64,000 nt of DNA, taken from Psychrobacillus sp. NEAU-3TGS (GTDB lineage Bacteria; Bacillota; Bacilli; Bacillales_A; Planococcaceae). The stretch covers positions 1,185,753 to 1,249,752 of the forward strand of contig NZ_JAPNOZ010000012.1 in assembly GCF_029955155.1 (NCBI RefSeq), read 5' to 3'. How positions within the stretch are numbered: position 1 is the stretch's first letter; each line of letters opens with the position of its first letter. Shown piece after piece: positions 34,949 to 43,504 of the stretch. The position numbers and the translations under genes were made by a program. The notes under the pieces are model-generated. The model was not told the DNA's origin and made no database searches. It was given only the letters and a program-made list of their open reading frames with translations.

Positions 34949-37930
34949 TCAGTTGGAATTATAAATAGTTAGTAAATCTTTAGCTATTTTTGTATGATCA
35001 TGATATTGCTCTACATAGCTTCGTCCTTGTTTACCAAGATATATCCTCAATTCGTAATCCTTAATTAATTGTTCTAATTGTTGTTCTATATTCTCAGGAT
35101 TAGCTGCAAAGATTGGAATTTCCTTAGGATAAAAATCCTTCATAAATTCACTTATATTACAAATAACCGGCTTTTCCATTGCCATTACTTCTAAAGATAG
35201 TAAACCATGTCCCGCACTATGCAGTTGATCGATTATAATATCAGCACTTTGGTATACTTGCTTTGCTTGCTCATGAGACCTGTTCTGCACTAACTTATAC
35301 TCAAAATCATATTTTAATTGTAGTTTTTCAATAGCAGCATTTATTAAATTAGTACCTTTAAAATCAGAAGAAGTTGGAGCATGAACAATTACTGGTTTAT
35401 CCTTTCTAAATTTAAACTCTGAATTAGGAACATACTCACTTAAATCTAAAGCCTGTCTTACTATATGAACACGATTGTAAAATCCTTTTACATATTCATA
35501 CAGTTCTGCATCTGCAACTATACAATCATTAATATAATTACCTAAAAAGTTTAATTGTTTAATTACTTGTTCTTCATTTTCATTTTTACTTTTAGCATAT
35601 GGATTCAGTATTTTCGCTATAGATAGTCTTCTAACATCTGTTCCCCAATGGTGCATGAAGACTTTTTTATTACTTTCTTTTAATAAAGGTAGATCCATTA
35701 AGTTAGGCATTAAGGATGTATTATAGTGGAAGTGAAAAACATTAAATACTGAGTTTGCCGCTTCATAAAGTTCTTTTATTGCTTTATTTTTATTATTAAC
35801 TTTATCAATATCCAATGTATGTGAACTATCATAACTTAAATAGCTAGGATAGTAATTTACACCTATTGCATTAACACCACTTAACTGATTTTGTGCCTTA
35901 ACTAAAGTATTCATTTGATTCGCAATTTCTATTGTTCCATGTAATATATTTAAATTTTCTTTTTTACTCTTAACTATCTTTATTGAATCCATTATGTCAT
36001 TAACTTGAAAATCTGCTTTAATTTCTTGTATTAAAAGTGTTAACAGAGAGGAATAGTATGGATATTCTACTCCTGCTTCTTTTAAGTACTTAATAGCTAG
36101 CTCCTTATTTCCTAGATTACGTTGCAAAGAATATAAATACATTATCATAAAGAATTTTTCTTCTTTATTTTCATGGGTATTGTATACTAGGCGGATTCTA
36201 TCCATATTAAATATATATTTTATAGTTGATATACCTTTATCTAAATACGTATAAAAGATTTCTTTTAAGTTAGATATAGATTTTTCCTTATTATTTTTCC
36301 TATCTTCAATCTCCGATAACAGTAAAACATTTGCTATCGCAATATATACTCTATTAAGTTGAAAATCATTAAAACCAAAATCATTCTTAAGACTCTCTAA
36401 AAAATACTTTTTCGAACCTTCATTATCAATTAAAACCTTAACGATTTTCTTTATTGTTAAGCTATCAATCTTCTTAAAATATCTGATTACGTAATGATAT
36501 TCCATTAAATAGGTTACAAATTCAATAATTAATCCGTCATTAAATTTAATAATATCGTAATTATTGATAAACTCAGTCAACAACTTTTTAGGATTTTGTG
36601 TTATACGAATTTTGTTTAATAGACCATAGTCATCATCTGAAATAGAAAAAGTATATTCAATGAGTTCCTTTTTCTCTTGATCAAAATCTTTTTTCAAAGT
36701 TTCGAAATAATTTAGGAATGGATAACGTTGGTCTTCTTCAATATTTTTATATAAATTATACAACTCAGATTCGTTTTTCTCTTTAATGAATATTTTTGTT
36801 AACAGTTTCACTTTTAAAGCACTGTCTAAATCCTTAATTTCATTCAAAAATGACTTGTACTGCCCTATACCCTCATTAATTTTAGTCTCTTTATAAAGTA
36901 TTGATATTACTCGATCTAACGTTTTTTCAAGTGCAGTTTTATCAAGAGAATACATCTCGACTGCTGTAAAATTCGACAAGTCTAATTTATTTTTAGTATA
37001 TCGTATATTTAATTCAATATATTTACTTAACATTTCAATACCCTTTGAGTACTCTTCTAATGAGATGTAGGCATGACCTAAATAATAGTACAAATCAAGA
37101 TAATGCTTATTATATGATAGCCCCTCTATGCAAATGTTAATAACTTGTTCGAACTGATTAGTATGGAGTGCCATACGCGCATATTCACCAAATACATAAT
37201 ACCGGTGAGTAATTAATCTTTTATCTTGTTTTTTCATTGATTCATACGCTTTTGTAATTTCCTCTATCGCAATTGCCGAATCTCCATGCATCATGTATGA
37301 ACGCGCAAGCTGGAATCGATAATACACATGTTCAGAATCTACTTCGAGCTCTTTTTTTAGCATATTTGCTGTGCGCTGAAACTTCTTTTCCATTAAATCT
37401 TTATCTTCATTAATATATCCATAGTGCATAAGCTGAATATCATGGGCTGTCAATACAGGTTGTTGATAGATTGGTTGGTTATGTACAGTACCTTTATATT
37501 GAAACGCTCCACCATTTTTAAATATTCTCTCTTGAAAATGGTAAACGTGTTTATTCAATTTTATTGATAATAAGTTTTTTTCCCTAATTCTAATCGTGTT
37601 ATAATTATTGATTTTGTCACTTTCAAACAGATAAAGCAATTCGTTAGGTGTTTCAAGTTCTTCGTCAGCATCAATAATAAAAATCCATTGTCCCTTAGCA
37701 TAAGAAATCGAAATATTACGCATATCTGAAAAATTACCATTCCATTGATGAAAGTAAACATTATTTGTATATTCTTTTGCAATTTCTACTGTTTGATCTG
37801 TTGAACCAGTATCAACAATAATCAATTCTGCGTGATTTCCTTCTAACAAAGGCAATAAGCTATCCAAACATCTACGTAAATTTATCTCTTCATCCTTAAC
37901 AATCATACAAATACTTAACTTCTTAGTCAT
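34949..37930 (-). CDS. Two-headed glycosyltransferase (GT2, TPR region, GT4-like C-terminus)
   Basis: The 993-residue cytoplasmic protein begins with a family 2 glycosyltransferase (1-~230): CMIVKDEEINLRRCLDSLLP, LIIVDTGSTDQTVEIA and the metal-binding FIIDADEELET. A long helical TPR-like region (~235-650) with YYLGHAYISLEEYSKGIEML follows. The last ~330 residues resemble a GT-B glycosyltransferase: VIVHAPTSSDFKGTNLI, then SADIIIDQLHSAGHGLLSLE and VMAMEKPVIC. Position immediately behind flagellin and a small unknown gene, and next to amino-sugar genes, points to flagellin glycosylation, as with Maf-type or FgtA-like enzymes elsewhere. Acceptor and sugar are inferred. The gene overlaps the upstream gene by eight bases. 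Confidence 0.88.
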   Translation of the reverse strand: MTKKLSICMIVKDEEINLRRCLDSLLPLLEGNHAELIIVDTGSTDQTVEIAKEYTNNVYFHQWNGNFSDMRNISISYAKGQWIFIIDADEELETPNELLYLFESDKINNYNTIRIREKNLLSIKLNKHVYHFQERIFKNGGAFQYKGTVHNQPIYQQPVLTAHDIQLMHYGYINEDKDLMEKKFQRTANMLKKELEVDSEHVYYRFQLARSYMMHGDSAIAIEEITKAYESMKKQDKRLITHRYYVFGEYARMALHTNQFEQVINICIEGLSYNKHYLDLYYYLGHAYISLEEYSKGIEMLSKYIELNIRYTKNKLDLSNFTAVEMYSLDKTALEKTLDRVISILYKETKINEGIGQYKSFLNEIKDLDSALKVKLLTKIFIKEKNESELYNLYKNIEEDQRYPFLNYFETLKKDFDQEKKELIEYTFSISDDDYGLLNKIRITQNPKKLLTEFINNYDIIKFNDGLIIEFVTYLMEYHYVIRYFKKIDSLTIKKIVKVLIDNEGSKKYFLESLKNDFGFNDFQLNRVYIAIANVLLLSEIEDRKNNKEKSISNLKEIFYTYLDKGISTIKYIFNMDRIRLVYNTHENKEEKFFMIMYLYSLQRNLGNKELAIKYLKEAGVEYPYYSSLLTLLIQEIKADFQVNDIMDSIKIVKSKKENLNILHGTIEIANQMNTLVKAQNQLSGVNAIGVNYYPSYLSYDSSHTLDIDKVNNKNKAIKELYEAANSVFNVFHFHYNTSLMPNLMDLPLLKESNKKVFMHHWGTDVRRLSIAKILNPYAKSKNENEEQVIKQLNFLGNYINDCIVADAELYEYVKGFYNRVHIVRQALDLSEYVPNSEFKFRKDKPVIVHAPTSSDFKGTNLINAAIEKLQLKYDFEYKLVQNRSHEQAKQVYQSADIIIDQLHSAGHGLLSLEVMAMEKPVICNISEFMKDFYPKEIPIFAANPENIEQQLEQLIKDYELRIYLGKQGRSYVEQYHDHTKIAKDLLTIYNSN

Positions 37931-38255
37931 TAGTTATACATCCATCCCAATAAGACAATAGTGGTTCCAGTTCGTACTTTAGAAGGTCGCTAACAAATAA
38001 ATAATCTTTCTCCTCCACTTTATCAAGGAGTAATTCCACTTTCTCGTTGAATAAATCCAGATCAATATCAATCATATTATTTTGCGATAAGATTATGGTG
38101 GTCTCTGTTAACATAGATAAATCCTCTAACCAAAATAGTAAACGATCAATCTCTTCTCCATTCTCTAAACTTATGCAAATAGAATCAATACGAGAGATTA
38201 AGTTTTTAGTTAATGTTTTTAGCGAGTTTTTTAGTTCAAATAATTGTGTATCCAT
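37923..38255 (-). CDS. Small helical protein between hag and the glycosyltransferase, function unknown
   Basis: A 110-residue acidic, all-helical protein with no membrane segment or known motif. It begins MDTQLFELKNSLKTLTKNLI and has leucine-rich heptads that could form a coiled coil. It overlaps the glycosyltransferase by eight bases, so the two are translated together, and it starts 50 bases after the hag terminator. I do not recognise the family. A partner or chaperone for the glycosyltransferase or flagellin is a reasonable guess from position only. Confidence 0.75.
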   Translation of the reverse strand: MDTQLFELKNSLKTLTKNLISRIDSICISLENGEEIDRLLFWLEDLSMLTETTIILSQNNMIDIDLDLFNEKVELLLDKVEEKDYLFVSDLLKYELEPLLSYWDGCITND

Positions 38256-38267
38256 ATTATCTCCCTT

Positions 38268-38305
38268 TTAAAAAAAGCCGACTAATATAATTAGCCAGCC
38301 TTTTT
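38268..38305 (-). terminator. Terminator of hag
   Basis: On the minus strand AAGGCTGGCTAAT and TTAGTCGGCTT pair with two mismatches around ATATA and are followed by TTTTTAAAA. It should end most hag transcripts, with some readthrough into the glycosylation genes. Confidence 0.75.
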
Positions 38306-38327
38306 ATTAATCTTGCTAGAGTTTCAA

Positions 38328-39454
38328 TTATCTTAGTAACTGAAGAACCCCTTGTGGTTGTTGGTTTGCTTGAGCTAACATAGCTTGAGCTGCTTGAGAA
38401 AGGATTGAATTTTTAGTTTGATTCATCATTTCTTTCGCCATATCCACATCACGAATACGTGATTCAGCAGCAGTTAAGTTCTCTGAAGCTGTACCAAGAT
38501 TGTTAATAGTGTGTTCTAAACGGTTTTGGAATGCACCTAGTTTAGAACGTTGTGAAGAGACATCTTCAATTGCTTTGTTAATAGCAGAAATAGAAGCTTC
38601 TGCTGCTGATGAATTACTAACATCAATACCGTTAACATTTAATGCTGATGAACTCATATCTTCAATAGAAACTTTCATTGTTTGTGATGAATTAGCTCCA
38701 ATTTGGTACGTTAAAGAATTATCAGCTAAATTTTTCACTGCTTCACGAGTTGTGAAAGTTGCTTCTTGGCCAATTGAGCCAGTGCTTAATGCACCAATTG
38801 TCACACTAGCGTCACCAATTGATACAGCGCCACCACCAGAAGTCGTTACTGTTCCAGAAACTCCTGATTCATCAGTATAAGTTAATGTATAAACTCCGCT
38901 ACTATTTGCAGAACTGATTTTAACATTATATGTTTTATCTTCAGTTATTGTTGCAGCCCCTGCAATACCTGTAAATACAGTTTTATCTGAAACCTCATTA
39001 AATTTCGCAGATTGTGCTTGATCACTAACACCTTTTAAATCACCATTAACAATTTCTTAGTGTTGAATTCAGTTGTATTTGCAATTCGATCAATTTCTTC
39101 AACCAATTGATCCATTTCTTTTTGAAGCTCAGCACGGTCTGTGTCTGTATTTGTATCATTAGAAGATTGTACTGCTAATTCACGCATACGTTGAAGGATG
39201 TCATGCGTTTCATTTAAAGCACCTTCTGCAGTTTGAATTAAAGAGATACCATCTTGAGAGTTCTTAGAAGCCATATCCAAACCACGAATTTGTCCACGCA
39301 TTTTTTCAGAAATAGCAAGACCAGCTGCATCATCTCCAGCACGGTTGATACGCATACCTGAAGCTAGTTTTTCCATAGATTTAGATTGCGCATTTGTTGC
39401 ACTACCTAACTGACGGTGTGTGTTAAGAGCTGCGATATTGTGATTAATAATCAT
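38328..39454 (-). pseudogene. hag: Flagellin Hag, split by a one-base deletion
   Basis: The filament subunit. The N-terminal part ([16 protein letters not shown], the D0/D1 region with [20 protein letters not shown]) ends in EFNTKKLL and then hits a stop. The rest continues in another frame: [17 protein letters not shown] through a short variable part to the C-terminal SRIRDVDMAKEMMNQTK and ILSQAAQAMLAQANQQPQG. One missing A near 39046-39047 (two present, three needed) explains the break; repaired, it gives about 375 residues with a small central domain. Everything else is intact, so this is either an assembly error or a recent motility-loss mutation. GGAGG precedes the ATG. Expression is controlled by a SigD promoter and CsrA. 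Confidence 0.95.
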
Positions 39455-39479
39455 TGTTAGTTCCTCCTTGGAATGTGTT

Positions 39480-39497
39480 GCTCACATCCTTGTGAGC
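39480..39497 (-). promoter_or_regulatory. CsrA-binding hairpin in the hag leader
   Basis: On the minus strand GCTCACAAGGATGTGAGC forms a perfect 7-bp stem that presents AGGA in the loop and contains CACAAGGATGTG. This closely fits the CsrA target RUACARGGAUGU. The second GGA lies in the hag ribosome site 15 bases on, giving the two-site layout known from B. subtilis hag. Confidence 0.88.
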
Positions 39498-39566
39498 AGT
39501 GTTTGTTTTTTGTATGAGACAAGAGAACCGAGCCGGCCGGACCCCGTTTTTCTTGCTTACATAGAT

Positions 39567-39593
39567 ATTATCGGAATGGAAAGATAATGTTTA
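39567..39593 (-). promoter_or_regulatory. SigD promoter of hag
   Basis: On the minus strand TAAA, 15 bases, then CCGATAAT matches SigD (TAAA-N15-GCCGATAA). It lies about 115 bases upstream of the hag start, leaving room for the CsrA-bound leader. Confidence 0.88.
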
Positions 39594-39630
39594 ATAGTTT
39601 TATTAATATTTTTTTGAACCACCTTTGAAA

Positions 39631-39846
39631 TTAGTCTTTATTGTTTTTGAAAACGTCTAGATTGTTGATTACTGATTCCGTATTAGATGTTGATACATCT
39701 TGTCTTAACTCTCCACGGATTACATCAATACTTCTTGGAGCACGTATACCGATTTTCACTTGTTCTCCTTTTACTTCAGAAATAATAATTTCCACATCTT
39801 CGCCGATCCAAATTGTTTCTCCTACTTTTCGAGATAATACTAGCAT
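39631..39846 (-). CDS. csrA: Translational regulator CsrA
   Basis: A 71-residue CsrA that binds GGA motifs and blocks translation of hag mRNA. Starting at ATG 39846 it reads MLVLSRKVGETIWIGEDVEI, the family N-terminus, with the RNA-binding VKIGIRAPRSIDVIRGEL. An in-frame start 48 bases upstream would add residues that overlap fliW and are foreign to CsrA; GGGGTGAGC just before 39846 decides the start. It sits four bases after fliW, whose product antagonises it. Confidence 0.97.
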   Translation of the reverse strand: MLVLSRKVGETIWIGEDVEIIISEVKGEQVKIGIRAPRSIDVIRGELRQDVSTSNTESVINNLDVFKNNKD

Positions 39847-39850
39847 TTGC

Positions 39851-40288
39851 TCACCCCTTTTGACTTTCTGATGAGATGAGATGACGAATGGCATATTCTT
39901 CGTTATTTAAAATAACTTGTTTTGCTTTTTTGTTTGTTGTATTTAAAATAATTGGTGCTTTTAAATTGATTGTTGATCGAGCAATTGTTTCTTTCAAAGA
40001 TACAATTGCAAAGACTGCAACTTCTTTTTCGTCTTTTATTTGAAGAGCGTGTACTGTTGCTTCCTCTAACTCTAAATTGTAGTTTGTTGTAATTGTATAT
40101 GGATTGGTTACAATAAATGCTAAAGCTTCTGTTTGTGTTGATTGCAATATATGAAATACATCATTGTCTTCAATCGGAAGTAATGCAAAGTCTCTTTCTT
40201 CTTCAAAACCTGGTATGCCATGTTCGAATGTCATGAGGGTGGAGGGGTCAATTACTATTTCGCCCATATAAGCTGTTTTGATTTTCAT
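39851..40288 (-). CDS. fliW: Flagellar assembly factor FliW
   Basis: FliW binds flagellin and, when free, sequesters CsrA, so flagellin levels are held steady (FliW-CsrA-Hag switch). The 145 residues show the family features: FEHGIPGFEEERDFALLPIE, AFIVTNPYTI and the C-terminal APIILNTTNKKAKQVIL. AAGGAG precedes the ATG. Neighbouring csrA and hag complete the switch. Confidence 0.96.
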   Translation of the reverse strand: MKIKTAYMGEIVIDPSTLMTFEHGIPGFEEERDFALLPIEDNDVFHILQSTQTEALAFIVTNPYTITTNYNLELEEATVHALQIKDEKEVAVFAIVSLKETIARSTINLKAPIILNTTNKKAKQVILNNEEYAIRHLISSESQKG

Positions 40289-40310
40289 TTGTTTAGCTCC
40301 TTATGTTAAG

Positions 40311-40865
40311 TTATACACGCCAGTCGATTGTTAGTGATGCATGGTGGAGCATTTCTACTTTTACTTTTCCTGGTGTGTAGTTATGAATTGGTTTATTGGT
40401 AGACGTGTTATTGATTACTTTTTGTGGTTCTATTTGGATGTCGACGCTTCCTGGTTGAAAGTTTACTTTGACACTCCCTTGCGACGGAATGAATTTGATA
40501 CCTAATGAAGAATAGCGTTGTCTTCCTGATTGTTTTGCTTGACTAGCAATGGGATTTCCACCATTTTCTATTCGCATTAGTTCGGTGCCTTGTTGTGCAC
40601 GTCTCACAGTTCCTTCAGATACAGCTTGATGTCCTTCCGCAGCGAAGTCTTCCATTCTTTTTCTAACACTTTTTAGATCTAAGTCGGCACGTGCTTGTTC
40701 CGTGTCTATGGAAAGCTGTGGTTTTGTCGTTTTCATCGTTTGGACCGCTTTTGGTTGTTGTAGATCTAGATTGGCACTTGGTTGCTCAATCTGCTGAACT
40801 GGTTTTTGTATATTTAAATCGATTTGTGCTTTTGTTGAGTTTATTTGGAGTTTTGGGATATTCAT
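40311..40865 (-). CDS. yviE: YviE-like protein (DUF6470)
   Basis: A 184-residue protein that always occupies this place between flgL and fliW in Bacillales. It begins IPKLQINSTKAQIDLNIQKP and has the motif DLKSVRKRMEDFAAEGHQAV and the tail KVEMLHHASLTIDWRV. The role is unknown; it is hydrophilic and without a signal peptide. ATG follows AAAGGGTG. Confidence 0.88.
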   Translation of the reverse strand: MNIPKLQINSTKAQIDLNIQKPVQQIEQPSANLDLQQPKAVQTMKTTKPQLSIDTEQARADLDLKSVRKRMEDFAAEGHQAVSEGTVRRAQQGTELMRIENGGNPIASQAKQSGRQRYSSLGIKFIPSQGSVKVNFQPGSVDIQIEPQKVINNTSTNKPIHNYTPGKVKVEMLHHASLTIDWRV

Positions 40866-40884
40866 CTTTTTTCACCCTTTAAAG

Positions 40885-40920
40885 AAAGCGTTTGGAACAA
40901 TTTGTCCAAACGCTTTTTAT
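40885..40920. terminator. Hairpin between flgL and yviE
   Basis: AAAGCGTTTGG and CCAAACGCTTT form a perfect 11-bp stem around a 10-base loop. The T-run is better on the plus strand; on the minus strand TCTTTAAAGG follows, so the stop is probably partial. Confidence 0.6.
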
Positions 40921-40922
40921 TA

Positions 40923-41813
40923 TTAACGTAAAAAATCTGTAAGTGTAGGTTGAATAATTCGAGCACCTACTGATAATGCAGCACGATGGATAGATTCTTG
41001 AGTAATCATTTCCGTGATTGCTTTTTCATAGTCGATGTCTTCGTTAGAAGAAAGTTGCTTTGTCACAATAATTTCTTGTGCTCCTAGTCTGTCTTCCATC
41101 ATTTCTACTCGATTTTGACGTGCACCTATATCTGCACGGGCCGCTAAAACAGTATCCTGATTTCCACTAATTTCCTCTAAGTATTTCGCAATCTCTGGTC
41201 CTGTTGCTACAGGAGTTTTTGAACTGTCAAGTACTGACTCAATATTTTCCATCATTTTATCAATATCTTCAAACATTTTTTTTCCATTTGTATTTACTTT
41301 GATTTCTACCCCATCGTATACTTCAATATTAACGGAACCATCGACTCCAGTTTCTCCTAGTAAGTTTCCGTTATTATCATACAATGGTGATAATGTCTTC
41401 GTTCCCGAGAAAATATATTTATCTCCCACTTTCGTGTTAGCTAAATCACGAATTTGTGCTTTTAGTTGAGTTATTTCAACTTTTATCTTTTCTCGATCTT
41501 CAGGAGTTTTTGTATCATTCGCAGCATCCGTTACTAGTTCTTGTACTCGCTTCAGTGCTGATCCAACTTTATCTAGTGCATCATCAGAACTGTCTAACCA
41601 ATTGTTTACTTCACCTAAATTACGTTGATATTGCTCAACTTTGTTTAAATCCGTACGGTAGCCAATTCCTTTAATAGCTACTACTGGATCTTGAGAAGGA
41701 CGTGTTATTTTCTTACCTGAGTTGATCTGTTCTTGTAGTGTTGCCATTTTGTTATAGCTATTTGATAAATTTCGAAGCATATTAGTAGAAAGCATTGATT
41801 GTGTTACGCGCAT
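40923..41813 (-). CDS. flgL: Flagellar hook-associated protein 3 FlgL
   Basis: The second hook-filament junction protein. The 296 residues start RVTQSMLSTNMLRNLSNSYN with flagellin-like D0 helices and INSGKKITRPSQDPVVAIKG, and end EKAITEMITQESIHRAALSV. The C-terminal helix is flagellin-like. AGGAGGT precedes the ATG, immediately behind an interspersed repeat element that separates it from flgK. Confidence 0.96.
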   Translation of the reverse strand: MRVTQSMLSTNMLRNLSNSYNKMATLQEQINSGKKITRPSQDPVVAIKGIGYRTDLNKVEQYQRNLGEVNNWLDSSDDALDKVGSALKRVQELVTDAANDTKTPEDREKIKVEITQLKAQIRDLANTKVGDKYIFSGTKTLSPLYDNNGNLLGETGVDGSVNIEVYDGVEIKVNTNGKKMFEDIDKMMENIESVLDSSKTPVATGPEIAKYLEEISGNQDTVLAARADIGARQNRVEMMEDRLGAQEIIVTKQLSSNEDIDYEKAITEMITQESIHRAALSVGARIIQPTLTDFLR

Positions 41814-41835
41814 GTGATTGACCTCCTATTTCTTT

Positions 41836-41956
41836 TTCTAGCTCCAACGCCTTGCCCCTCGGGATCAAATGTGAAATTACTGTGGTGGCTGAAGAGCTGC
41901 CTCCTCTCAATTCCCCATTTGCCTGTCAGGACAGAAGTAGGCGCTTACGCTTTTCT
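41836..41956. repeat. Interspersed repeat element between flgK and flgL
   Basis: A ~120-base element with GC content above its surroundings. Its ends, CTAGCTCCAACGCCTTGCCC and AGGCGCTTACGCTTTTCT, are inversely related (GGCGTTGGAGCTAG, AAAAGCGTAAGCGCC). This matches the widely dispersed Bacillales intergenic repeat whose ends read AGAAAAGCGNAAGCGCC and GGCGCTGGAGCTAGA, recalled from other genomes. No ORF inside. Confidence 0.65.
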
Positions 41957-41959
41957 ATT

Positions 41960-43492
41960 TTATAGTCCTACTCGGCCCATGCCGTTAATAATTTTATCTA
42001 ATGTTTCATCTACTACTGTAATCATTCGTGCAGAGGCATTGTATGCTTGTTGGAATATAATCATATTTGTCATTTCCTCGTCTAAAGAAACGGAGCTGAC
42101 GGCAGCACGATTATTTTCTACTGTTAATTTAATAGTCGCTGAATTATAAGCCAACCGATTTGCCTGTTCTCCATCTACTCCAAGTTTACCGATGATAGAT
42201 TGATAGAAAGATTGCACTGTAGTATTGGTTGTGGAACCTATCGTTAAAGGAGCAAATTTCATATTACTAAGTAATAATGCATTTGCCCCATTACCTTCCT
42301 CTTTTCCAGTGGATGAAGAAGCAGCCAATAGAGATGGGTCGCTTTCAAACATTGAATCCACAGAAATAGTACTTGCTGAAATTTGACCATTTGTTTTAGA
42401 AACAAAAAAGTCTTTTCCAACATCCCCGTTTAGATCAGTGCCACCTTTGTGTATCTCATTAAACTTTTCCGCGAAAGCTACAGCCATATCATCAAGGTTT
42501 TTAAGCATTTCTGGATAAAATCCTTTTGTAGTTCCATTACTTGAATAACCATAGGAATCAATTGTTGCTAACAATTTACCCTTAGTTTTTTCTAAATCAC
42601 TATAACTAATCGTTCCTCCTGCTGCATTACCCTTACTTACTACTGTAAACTGGGTAAAAGGTTCAAAACTATTATCTTCATTTAAACCATCAGCCTTTAA
42701 AGTTGCAGCATCTTTTCCATCTACAACCTCAACTAATCCGCTGTTTGTTTTAATAGATACCTTCACTGCGCCTTCAGCAATTGCCAATGCATTTCCACCG
42801 GATTTAGAATATTCTATTTCAATTGGGAAATAGGTGTTTAATTCATCTAGTAAAGTATCTCGAGCGTCATATAAATCATTTGGCAAATAACCGTTCGGTT
42901 CAATTTGTTGAATTTGCTCGTTGATGGATGCAATTTGATTCAGAATAGAGTTCACATCATTTGTTGATACCCGTATTTCATTCTTTAAATTTCCTTGAAT
43001 ATCCGTCAGTTGTTTGTTGATATAGTTAAATGATTCTGCAACTGCAATCCCCCGTTGAACAACTACTTTTCGAGCACCAGCATTTTCTGGATTAGCACTT
43101 AAATCCTGAAGCGATTTCCAAAATTGATCTAATGAAGTATTTAGACCAAATTCGGATGGTTCTGAAAGGATATCCTCCATTTGGGAAATTGCATTAGATT
43201 TCGCTTCCCAGTACCCTAGTTTATTGGTTTCCTGACGGTATTGACGGTCAATGAACTGATCACGAATACGTTGTACAGATTGCGCTTGTACACCTGTTCC
43301 AAGATGACCTGGTATTTTCGGAGCATTTAAACCTGTTCCTGGATAACCTAGTGTCGCTTCCATGTTCACTCGTTGACGGGAGTAGCCGAGTGTGTTGGCG
43401 TTAGAGATGTTATGTCCAGTGGTATATAGTGCGGATTGTTGTGTGTATAGTCCGCGTTTACTTGTTTCTAATCCCATGAATGTTGAGCCCAT
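41960..43492 (-). CDS. flgK: Flagellar hook-associated protein 1 FlgK
   Basis: The first hook-filament junction protein. The 510 residues start GSTFMGLETSKRGLYTQQSA with TTGHNISNANTLGYSRQRV, the rod/hook-family signature, and close with the FlgK tail VSLDEEMTNMIIFQQAYNAS. Length is usual. AAGGAGG precedes the ATG, 12 bases after flgN. Confidence 0.97.
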   Translation of the reverse strand: MGSTFMGLETSKRGLYTQQSALYTTGHNISNANTLGYSRQRVNMEATLGYPGTGLNAPKIPGHLGTGVQAQSVQRIRDQFIDRQYRQETNKLGYWEAKSNAISQMEDILSEPSEFGLNTSLDQFWKSLQDLSANPENAGARKVVVQRGIAVAESFNYINKQLTDIQGNLKNEIRVSTNDVNSILNQIASINEQIQQIEPNGYLPNDLYDARDTLLDELNTYFPIEIEYSKSGGNALAIAEGAVKVSIKTNSGLVEVVDGKDAATLKADGLNEDNSFEPFTQFTVVSKGNAAGGTISYSDLEKTKGKLLATIDSYGYSSNGTTKGFYPEMLKNLDDMAVAFAEKFNEIHKGGTDLNGDVGKDFFVSKTNGQISASTISVDSMFESDPSLLAASSSTGKEEGNGANALLLSNMKFAPLTIGSTTNTTVQSFYQSIIGKLGVDGEQANRLAYNSATIKLTVENNRAAVSSVSLDEEMTNMIIFQQAYNASARMITVVDETLDKIINGMGRVGL

Positions 43493-43504
43493 TAGGTTGC
43501 CTCC

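Noticed and set aside
39035-39060. Programmed frameshift in hag
   Set aside because: There is no slippery heptamer or downstream structure at TTGTTAATGG, and flagellins are not known to use frameshifting.
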